A model generated the notes under the pieces. It had not been told where the DNA came from, ran no database searches, and worked only from the letters and a program-made list of their open reading frames with translations. Below, one piece after another: positions 54,540-64,000 of a stretch of DNA of 64,000 nt. The translations under genes and the position numbers were made by a program. Source of the stretch: Cristatella mucedo (lineage: Eukaryota; Bryozoa; Phylactolaemata; Cristatellidae); NCBI GenBank assembly GCA_009760855.2, contig WPIO01000117.1, positions 1,189,841 through 1,253,840 on the forward strand, written 5' to 3'. Each line of letters begins with the position of its first letter. Position 1 is the stretch's first letter.

Positions 54540-55337
54540 TCGTAGGACCGATCGCCCGATGAGCACTGATGTCGGGTACGCGACAGATTCTGGCAGATAA
54601 TGGCCTTTTCCTAATCGAGAGCTAACCTAAATTGCTGCATCGCAAACGAGGTTTTCCATCATTCATCTGATCTTGGTCTACGTTGCCGGCTGTCCTGGGC
54701 TAGTGGGTGGAACTTTTACCCGATAAAGCTAGCATACCGTGGCAGATGACTGTGCACTAATCTGGTCCAACTGGGGGCGCGGCTCGAGATTGAGAAGCTA
54801 TAAAACCTGAGTGCCGCCATTAGGCAGCCTCCTCGTTGAAGTAGGAGATAGAATTATCGTAGTGCGTTCGTCACCGGATCGCTAGCATCGGCGGCAATTC
54901 AATCTTCAAAGGGATCGATTGCTGGGTTGCCTGTGCAGCAATGTCTGCTTCGTTGAACCCCACGTAAATGGCAAAATTAGTGGAAAATCTCATCCAATGT
55001 GCGTGCATAAGAAGCCGGTTTCTGTTTGGTGCTCTAAAGCACCATGTCTAGTGGTACTGATCATTCCGAAGAGCCTAAACAAGGAGAGATCTAGGTGCGT
55101 ACGTGATAAATAAGCAGACGAGCCAATGGGTCCTATGTGTCATTAGACGCAGACGCCTGGCCTAGTTCAGAGGAAGCAGAGTGTACGTTTGACACGAGTC
55201 ACGCCATAAATAGATGCTACTAATTAGTAAGACGTGCACATTCTAATTGATATGGTATGTTATTTGGCTACGTGACGCCAAGTAGGTGAATGCTAGCGCG
55301 GAAATGAACGTGACATTTTGCTTGGCACAGTCGCTAG
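54540..55337. repeat. duplicated block D, copy 2 (798 bp)
   Basis: Same orientation as copy 1, about 2.56 kb downstream. It has CTATAAAA at 54798-54805 where copy 1 has CCATAAAA, followed in both by CCTGAGTGCCGCCATTAGGC-like sequence and ATTGAAGT/GTTGAAGT about 35-40 bp further. It lacks the R3 repeat at its edges. Confidence 0.88.
54798..54805 (+). promoter_or_regulatory. TATA-like box in block D
   Basis: CTATAAAA, with the equivalent CCATAAAA at 52247-52254 in copy 1. Both sit in a conserved context within the duplicated block. A pol II core promoter is possible; no transcript start can be shown. Confidence 0.3.
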
Positions 55338-55537
55338 TATCCTCGCACGTTTCATCCGCCGATTAATTTGCCCTCCGATTTTCCGATGTTCTTAACTTCA
55401 TCAAGAGATCCGTTGCCGCCAAAACCGATGGTAGTGGCAGAGCTGTACCGTATTAGCTACAGTGTAATTCCCGACGGCATGGATATCATACTAGCTATAC
55501 TGTAATTCAAAAGGCACTGTTGGAAAATCAACGGTTA

Positions 55538-55540
<3 letters not shown>
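55338..55540. other. short unassigned interval
   Basis: Nothing recognised. TAGCTACAGTGTAATTC and TAGCTATACTGTAATTC are repeated about 45 bp apart. Confidence 0.4.

Positions 55541-55541
<1 letters not shown>

Positions 55542-55594
<53 letters not shown>
55542..55594. repeat. (CT)n microsatellite
   Basis: About 52 bp of uninterrupted CT. Confidence 0.96.
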
Positions 55595-55597
<3 letters not shown>

Positions 55598-55989
55598 GTC
55601 GCAAGGATATCTCGGTTTTTGAAAATACAAAGATCTGTAAATAGCTGTTACTCACACGTTTGCAGCATCAATTGAGGTTGTATGCCTGAATGATCACCTG
55701 CTTCAAAGATGAGTTGTAGCTTTCGTTTTTGTGGGAGCGTTTGCAGTGTTAAACGACGAATAGTTTCAGTTATGCTCTTCTTTTGTTTGATAGTTTGCAA
55801 TGGCATGCTTTTAGGTGTACTACAGAGAGCGGCAACATTCGACTCTCCTGTTAACAGGCAATTGTTTCTAACTATGGGAACGGTCCTGACAGCTCATTGA
55901 CTTACACAAGTCCACGTTCGTTCATTTATTCTTTCTTTGCTACGACATCGACTGGCGGGCGGGGCATTAGTTAATGCAATGCCGAGCGC
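55595..55989. other. unassigned interval with a hydrophobic ORF
   Basis: A 63-codon frame at 55709-55900 (+) carries VMLFFCLIVCNGMLLGVLQ, long enough for one membrane segment. No family recognised and it is probably chance. Confidence 0.25.
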
Positions 55990-56320
55990 CATCTAATTCT
56001 TCGAGCTTCCTTTGCCATCAAAGCAGAACTTGAACTTGAACTTGAAGAACTGGTTTGTCGGCCAGCTACTGCAACAGGTAAGTCGTCAGAGGTAGAAAGA
56101 TGGAAATGGGCGCGACATTTAAAAGCCAGATCGTCAATAAAAAAATCTCGACAAAGAATGTCGCCGTTCGCGGAACAAAACATCGCCAATCTCAAATTTC
56201 TTAAACTTGTCAGCACTCAAATGAAAGTGACTGAGTAATCGCGCAACTCCGAAGTCCACAACAAATATTCCTATTGGACGTCTGCGACTGAAAATGCGAA
56301 CTTTCTAAACCGGCAAATTC
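55990..56320 (-). pseudogene. unassigned protein-like relic with one frameshift
   Basis: Minus-strand frames give RPIGIFVVDFGVARLLSHFH and KKFEIGDVLFRERRHSLSRF, and after a one-base shift at a T run near 56145, DDLAFKCRAHFHLSTSDDLP and a poly-Ser stretch. DFG-like letters occur, but no kinase context is present. The plus strand is also open over about 70 codons (RWKWARHLKARSSIKKSRQR), so the true strand is uncertain. A TTTTCAG that could be a splice acceptor precedes the minus frame. It may be an exon, an unknown transposon ORF, or chance. Confidence 0.25.
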
Positions 56321-57055
56321 AGATCCATAACAGTGCCACTCGGTCGTGCTTGTGGTTTAGCATTCGTCGGTACATTGCCTGCCCTGCCAATGACGTTAAT
56401 GGGATCTCACGAACGAGTGGCCACGCAATCAATTAGCCGTATTCCGGAAGCTAACTATATTCCGGAAGCTTGCAAAATCACGTCTATAGAAACCTGTGTT
56501 GACTAATAGGCTCCAGCGAGAAATTTCATAGGAAGCAAGTCGCTCGGGCCAATCCATGCTATCAAAGTGGCCTCATCCACTAGTCGGCTCCAGTGGTCAT
56601 AAGAAATGAATGCAGAATCGCCTAATCTTAAGAAATAAATGCAGACAACAATCCCGAATTGAATTTTTGGGAACCTTGGAACCTAGTGATATAAACGAGG
56701 AGACATTTGGCGGGAAGGGTACACTGCTGCCGGCCTGCGCTTTATTACAGTCCTGCCGCCTAAACGTATCCTGAGTTTATCTAAGAAATGAGCTATATAA
56801 AGAACTGTCTCTCGTAGCTCTCTAAGGGCCAATGAAACCGGTGGGAAATGTGTGATGACTGCTCAGATGGGTAGCCCTCTCGCCATCCTGCCACCTGAAC
56901 AACTACGAGACGCACCTAGCATCTGATCGGCATAGCAGCATGAGATCGAGGGTTTTGATCGAGTCGCAATCAGTAAGTACCTTAGGACTCTATACTGCTG
57001 CGCATATCACATGATTTTAAAGCCATCCAACTCAATTGGGATCGAAATGGCTAAA
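56321..57055. other. unassigned interval
   Basis: ATTCCGGAAGCT occurs twice near 56440-56470. No gene recognised. Confidence 0.4.
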
Positions 57056-57059
57056 CAAA

Positions 57060-59035
<1,976 letters not shown>

Positions 59036-59039
59036 CTGT

Positions 59040-59870
59040 TAATAATATACAATACATTTGCAAAGTGCCCTCGGTAGATAGCAACTGAATCTCTCTTCAG
59101 GCATTTCAGATGCCTTACATAGTCATACCAAACGCTTTGGTGGTAGCATCCTCAAGCGGCAGGCATAGTGTAAGCAGGGTACATGCACTACTAAAGATAA
59201 ATCACGAAAGACCCACTCAAGTTCTGCAGTAAAAGGTTTCGTTTTAGGCTTCTTTTAAACGTCGTCATGCGTCATGAGACGCTGTGAGGTGCGTCGGTAG
59301 TGAGTCTCCAGGCTTTGGGAGCATAGAAACTAAAGGCATGGCCTCCAACAGCTTTTGAAAGTTCGAGTACGAAGTATGGCTAAACGATTCAAGTCTGAGT
59401 TGTTGGACAGTGATTGCCTCAGAAAATCAGAATTGTTCAGAAATGCAGCTGATTCATCGCCTGGTGAGAAGCTCTGATAGCTACAGCCAGAGAGATGTAC
59501 GGGACTCTAGGAAGTGATGAACCTTGAAGTCGGTGCCCGTGCTTAATTGGGAGCCAGTGCAGGTCAGCGAGGAAGTGGTATGATGTGGCAGTTCTTGACG
59601 CTCCCGACAGATGAGCCTAGTTTGAGTTTTTGCCTCAACTGTCAAACGCCCGATTGCACAGGCCGGTAGGCCGGGGCAGTGAATTACAGAAGTCAAGGTG
59701 GAGTAGTCGCAAATGCATGGATCAATTCAGATATGGTATACTGTCGAACAAGCCCAAATGTTAGCAATGTTATGTAGCTGAATGTAGGCAGACTTGAGCT
59801 AGCTGACCTCCCATTCTGTTTTGAAAGCAGGTGGCTCCAGCGCCACCGGAGATTCCGTCAGACGCTCAGT
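59040..59870 (-). mobile_element. L2-A LINE, ORF2 C-terminal half and 3' tail
   Basis: From left: ACATTTGCAAAGTGCCCTCG, CTCTTCAGGCATTTCA, TTTTAAACGTCGTCATGCGT, GGGAGCATAGAAACTAAAGG, TTGGGAGCCAGTGCAGGTCA, ACAGATGAGCCTAGTTTGAG, GCACAGGCCGGTAGGCCGG. Read on the minus strand these are the tail, the C-terminal block, LHWLP-like, VEAKTQTRLICRERQELP and LPACAIGRL blocks in the same order as 50.8 back to 50.0 kb. No continuous frame. Confidence 0.8.
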
Positions 59871-60180
59871 TTAAGCTCTTGATATTGCCCGTATGTCGAT
59901 CGATATGGCAAGCTGAGAAACTCGTTAAGGAAAATAAACATTATCGAGAGATCAAGTATAAAGCAGCTAACTGCTGGCAGAGCAGGTAGAAAGAGAAAGT
60001 GACGTAGTAGAAAGAGGAAAGTGCTGCCCGTTAGAAAGAGGAAAGTGAACGCGACTCTACGCCAAGAGGCGCAGACCATTTTCCTACTGGACAGAGCCAA
60101 ACTAAGCCAGCATTTCGCAACGATTATGCGAACAACCTGTGACCTGGTTATAGAGTGCAGATCGCAGATTCGAGTGTGAT
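59871..60180. other. short unassigned interval
   Basis: AAGTGACGTAGTAGAAAGAG and GTTAGAAAGAGGAAAGTGAA form an irregular repeat near 59990-60050. No gene. Confidence 0.4.
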
Positions 60181-60184
60181 GAAA

Positions 60185-60780
60185 CCTATTGTAATCCCTT
60201 TTTGTGCTGGGTACCAAAGAGCTATCATGCCAGCTACAGCGGACGCATGATATGACTGCAAGGCTGGTCTTCAAGTCCCAGCGCTTTGAGCACGTGTCAC
60301 CGTTGCGGAGAAGAGCTAGTGTGGTCGTTCAGCAAAGGATACAAAGTTCTTGTGTTGACCTAATGGTTGATGGTTTGTTCCTTCTTCATTGCCTAGCTGA
60401 ACGTGCATCAGTTTCTGCCTGTTGCGCCCTGGTCCTGTGTGGACAATAGCACGTCCATTCTCCGTTTAGACAGTTGGCTGACGAAGCTTTGGCTCGTGGT
60501 CCTGGGTCGAACCGCTTCCTTTCTTGCGCAACGACATCTGCTCCAAGCGCGACTGTCTTTTTTTTCGGCGGTCTGAACTGCTTTCTCATGCTACCTATTC
60601 ACCTAGCTGCTCTCTAACTGTAGTTATGCCTCACTTTCTTTGTTGCGTGAGACGAGTCTGTTGGCTCGAATGAGTTTTCGCTTAGGCGAGGTGGCAGAAA
60701 TTTCTCTTGTGTAACACCCAGATGGTCTTTGGACTTGTGATTTTGACGGAGATTTGTTACATTGCATTACTTTATGGAAA
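60185..60780 (+). pseudogene. L2-B LINE copy, deletion-rich
   Basis: Follows the 15-kb copy from about 15366 onward: ACCAAAGAGCTATCATGCCA, ATGACTGCAAGGCTGGTCTT, TCAAGTCCCAGCGCTTTGAG, TGCGCAACGACATCTGCTCC, CTTTGTTGCGTGAGACGAG and GTTACATTGCATTAC. Many one- to four-base losses destroy the frame. The degenerate ACATT-type end at about 60757-60772 confirms the family. Confidence 0.85.
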
Positions 60781-60954
60781 GCTTGAACAATGACAGCATG
60801 AGTGCTTAATTTTGTTGTGGAGGTGTGGTGGAGACTTCGGATAAGGTTTGTGAGAAATGAATTTCCAGTGGGCTTCAAATTTGAGTCGCCTCGGAGTGGG
60901 GCGAGTCCTTGATAGTGATGGATGTCAGAGTCGGTGCCCTGATGAGGTAACGGA

Positions 60955-61245
60955 GCATGCTACTTGACATCTTGCAAAGCAGCTGGGGAAAGAAGCTTTT
61001 TGGGTAGACTGTGGAACCACTTCCAAATTTATCTTCAACGGCGACGCCTACTGTTCTGGAAGCCGATGTGGCATCCTTTTCCAGCCGCCCCAATGCTACT
61101 TCCTCTTTGGATTGCCCTCTTGACTGCTTTACGTTTTCTCACTTTCTATTTGCTGCTTAGATTGAGTACTGTTAGCTACTATCGGTAGGTTTTAAGGACA
61201 CTTGCTTTGTCTTTTTGTGACTTTTTAGGTTAGAGGAGATACATA
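60955..61245 (+). pseudogene. second deletion-rich L2-B scrap
   Basis: AGACTGTGGAACCACTTCC, ATGTGGCATCCTTTTCCAGC and TCTCACTTTCTATTTGCTGC correspond to the RLWNSLPQF region and what follows at 40.67-40.83 kb. Large parts are missing and no tail array is left. Confidence 0.72.
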
Positions 61246-62150
61246 CGAGCTTATCAACTAATGCCTGGCGCATTGAAGTGTTATGGCCGTTCCACAAGTT
61301 CTGTAATTCTTTATGGATATTTTAAAATTTTAACCTCTGTGCATTATTAGAAAAGGGATTCGGTTGGTGAAGAAATGTGTCTCGATCAACCGAGCAATAC
61401 AACGTTGTTAAACTCAAATGATTTGTGATAAATAAAGTTATTGCACCGATCAGAGTTTTTGTATGGCGTGTTTTAACTCCAGAGGGTTAATGGTGCCTTG
61501 GCCTCTTATACACAATGTAATGTAACTACGATAAATGCAATCATTTCATGCTGTGATTATGACTATTCAAAATGTATTTTCATTCTTGAAGTTCACGAAT
61601 TTACTCAGTGCTCATGAAATGCCACGTTATTCTGCGAGAGGGCCCTTTACAGTGGACTGTGCCAATGTAGAATGCGGAGCGTATTGTGTAGAGGTAATGC
61701 GTGGGATTGGACAAATCACCTTAGGCAGCATTTTATTTGGGTGACAGGTTCACTTTGAGGTGGGCAGGGGTGAGAGTAGTCTAGTTGGCTTAAGCGGATC
61801 GCTATTAGCTTTTGCGACGGTTGCTTTTTCTGTTCATCATTTGGCCGTTGATAAGAGGTCGAAGATCTTTTGCTTAAGTCTCGAAGCTTGTCGTGCGCCT
61901 GCTAGTTCATATATGAACATGCACGTGTATAATGACCGGCACACTGTCTCAGGTTCACAAATTTTTTGGTTTTGTGCAGTGAGACGTCTCAGTGTCCAAT
62001 GGAACACGGGAAGCTTATTTGTGGGGAAAATTCCCGCTCCAGCCACGGGACTCAGACGTTTGTTCGGCCTTGCTTGAACTATTTCAGGGCAATATGGTGT
62101 CGGAACTTCGATTTCTGCAAAAAGCCAATCAATAGATGAATAGCTCAGGC
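61246..62150. other. unassigned interval
   Basis: AT-rich to 61600. The 105-codon frame at 61760-62077 (+) shows no recognised motif. No repeat family found. Confidence 0.4.
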
Positions 62151-62154
62151 CTAT

Positions 62155-62700
62155 AATATTGATAATAATATAATATTATATTAGTATAAATTGCTCGGAG
62201 AGAAGGGTATCTTTGTGCATTTTCATTTGCAAGGAAAGTTATCATTGGTTGGTGATGGGAGTACTTCAGTGTGAGAAAGAGGGGAAAGCTGGATTTGTTT
62301 GTTTTTGCAATGCAATCTGATGGAGCGAGTGCGTTTTTAGTTTTTTTTAAATGCCATCATGCGGGGATGTCTGTGTCCGTCGAGAGGAGTCTGGTAGTTT
62401 ATATTTTGGTTGAAGTACGGTGTATGGTGATTCGTGATCGAAAAGGCTAATCGACTCGATTAGAGAGAACGGGGGGAATGATGCCCCGTGGATGGTGATT
62501 ATTTCTGATAAGTTGGCTGGCGAAATGGTGCTCAAAAAGCTAGTGAAAGCGTCGTGAAGTCTAAGCGCTGCTGGTCGGAGTTCGCTGCAAGTAGGGAGGA
62601 GTGGTGTGCTTTCATGCGACACTCATGACAGACTAACCGCTTCTGGAGTTTTCACCAGCTGTGTAAATGAATGGCGTGTTATCTGGTGATCTGTGAGTGA
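62155..62700 (-). mobile_element. L2-A LINE copy, strongly decayed
   Basis: AATAATATAATATTATATTA, TTGCTCGGAGAGAAGG, TTTTCATTTGCAAGGAAAG, then GTTTTTAGTTTTTTTTAAAT, ATGCGGGGATGTCTGTG and CATGCGACACTCATGACAGA. These are spaced like the 26-kb and 59-kb copies but with many small losses. Confidence 0.6.
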
Positions 62701-62915
62701 AGTTGAGGAGATTTGGTATCTACATTGCCTAGGCCTCCGTAGGCGCGCCCATCATTCGTAAGTTTCGCCACGAATGTGACCAAGACCTCCGCACAGATGA
62801 GTCGACAGCAGGCGAAAATCGTGACGTGCGGCACTGCGCCCTATGAGCGCCAGACGATGGTGCTTCGGCATTTCCTAGTCCACTGCTGTTGCCGCACAGG
62901 CCCTTATGAATTTTT
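62701..62915. other. short unassigned interval
   Basis: Nothing recognised. Confidence 0.4.
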
Positions 62916-62919
62916 ATTT

Positions 62920-63225
62920 CTCTCCCTCCTCCCTCTTCATCATCCCTCTCTTACTCCCTCTCTTTTCCTCCCTCTCTTTCCTCCCTCTCTCCTCTCTTCC
63001 TTCCTCTCTTTTCCCTCCCTCTCTCTCCGTTTTCTCCTCATTCCTCCCTCCCTCCTCCTCCCTTCTTCCTCCCCTCTTTGTCTGTCTTGAACTGTCTGTC
63101 TTCCTCTCTCTCTCTTCCATCCTTACCTCCCTCCCTCTCTCTTTTCTCTCTTTTTCTCTCTCTCTTTCTCTCTCTCTCCTCCCTCTCTTTCTGTTTTCTT
63201 CCTCTCCCTCCTCTCTCTCTCCTCA
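62920..63225. repeat. polypyrimidine tract, about 300 bp
   Basis: Irregular CCCTCT/TTTCCTC sequence, nearly all C and T on the + strand, broken at about 63080-63105. Frames of about 60-150 codons rich in Leu/Ser/Pro or Glu/Arg are composition artefacts. Confidence 0.93.
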
Positions 63226-64000
63226 ATCGTAGGATAGTCGGATGGCCTCTGAAATAAGTTTTTGTCGGATTGAGGATATGGCTTCAGCTGCTCTGGTTCT
63301 TTGGAGGGATCTTCCGCCCCTGAGGCAACCCGATGTGGACAGAGATGTTGGTCTGTCTGGGTCTGCTGAAAGATGGGCTTGTGTGGTGGCTTGCAGGTGT
63401 CTCTGTGGGCGGTCGATCTGGGCGAGTGACGAATGAGACCTCTGGCGGTCTGCCCCATGATTGTCTGATGGCGTGAGTCGGTTATCCATCGACGGAGGGG
63501 CGGAGGTACCCGGAGCTGCATCCCGATCATCTGGAAGGATGCTTCGCTGCACGAGAAGGAGATCGAGGCCGACCTGTGGGTCACGCGCTGCAGCGGAGCC
63601 GCCGGAGGGGATAAGCTGAGGGCCGAGAGCCGAGCGATAGCTCATTGCGAGCGGATTTGCCCACGGCGTATACAATCGATCAGACCAGTTCGTCCATCTG
63701 ACGGCTTAGCGTCCTTTCACCGCAAGGTCGGCGATGAACGAGGACGGCGACTGTTTTGAGGAGATAACGCAGCTTCGACGGACGTCCGCCTCGCCAGGCG
63801 GAAGCAGCCATTTTCTCCGCCATCACTGAGACATCGATCAGGCTCTTAGAGCGAGTCATGAGGCAAGCTTGGTTTATTTTCGCGTTTCATTTGCTTGTAG
63901 TCGTCGTTCGCGTCAAACCTTGGCAGCGAGCCATGTCAGCGAGTCGTGGTAGGCGCGCAATACGTCCGAAGAGCAGAGTAATACGTGGAACGAAGTACCG
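63226..64000. other. unassigned end of window
   Basis: A 150-codon minus frame (63223-63675) and a 153-codon minus frame (63123-63584, starting outside and running into the polypyrimidine tract) overlap each other in different registers. Neither has a recognised domain. Confidence 0.35.

Noticed and set aside
52298-55113. A short peptide apparently conserved between the two copies of block D (CLCS-VC, SHPMC-HKKPVSV, LPKSL words)
   Set aside because: Aligning the codons shows that nearly all differences change the amino acid, and a one-base indel lies just upstream. This is DNA-level similarity, not protein conservation.
51980-55337. A complete LTR retrotransposon with block D as LTRs
   Set aside because: No TG...CA termini, no primer-binding site after copy 1, no purine tract before copy 2 and no gag/pol; the internal part is nested non-LTR elements and SINEs. 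Kept only as an open question.

Overview
This window looks like non-genic DNA from an animal nuclear genome, probably an invertebrate. It has no operons, ribosome-binding sites or dense ORFs. It has long GA, CA, TA and CAG microsatellites, tRNA-derived SINEs with pol III A and B boxes, and fragments of LINEs of the CR1/L2 group. The species cannot be named from the sequence. I found no complete host protein-coding gene. Most long open frames are translations of simple repeats or of LINE pieces.

Four repeat families account for much of the interpretable sequence. (1) L2-like LINE ('L2-A'): 5'-truncated copies on both strands end in a conserved hairpin tail (AAAGCGCC...GGCGCTTT) followed by (TTA)n. 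The largest relic, 47.9-50.8 kb, keeps an endonuclease piece, a linker and RT pieces in order. (2) A second CR1/L2-type LINE ('L2-B') with an ACATT-type tail: the best copy, at 15.0-16.0 kb, has a 308-codon open frame; three decayed copies lie at 40.0, 60.2 and 61.0 kb. (3) SINE-A: tRNA-like head plus a tail resembling the L2-A hairpin. (4) SINE-B: tRNA-like head with a longer body, on both strands, sometimes nested inside L2-A.

Layout. 0-6.3 kb: minisatellites, L2-A tails, TA/CA/GA arrays, one L2-A ORF relic and two SINEs. 6.3-10 kb: a 230-bp GA array and otherwise unassigned sequence. 10-16.3 kb: SINEs, L2-A ends, a near-perfect 92-bp foldback, an RT relic and the L2-B copy. 16.9-19.2 kb: L2-A tail, a possible pogo/Tigger-like transposon end, CA array and a 54-bp hairpin. 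19.2-25 kb: mostly unassigned. 25.4-26.7 kb: two L2-A copies and a CAG array. 27.0-28.4 kb: GC/CpG-rich island, possible promoter. 28.4-34.4 kb: SINEs, five kinds of tandem repeat and L2-A pieces. 34.4-38.4 kb: unassigned sequence, GC-rich around 37.2-38.0 kb, then a 60-bp codon-phased repeat. 38.4-50.8 kb: dense LINE/SINE mosaic with nesting. 51.9-55.3 kb: an ~800-bp block present twice in direct orientation with a TATA-like box, beside a small dispersed repeat. 57 kb: 500-bp GA array. 59-62.7 kb: deletion-rich LINE relics. 62.9-63.2 kb: polypyrimidine tract.

Biologically, the visible relation is parasitic. The two SINE families would be transcribed by pol III, and SINE-A appears to borrow the tail of the L2-A LINE that would supply reverse transcriptase. 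Every LINE copy here is truncated or broken.
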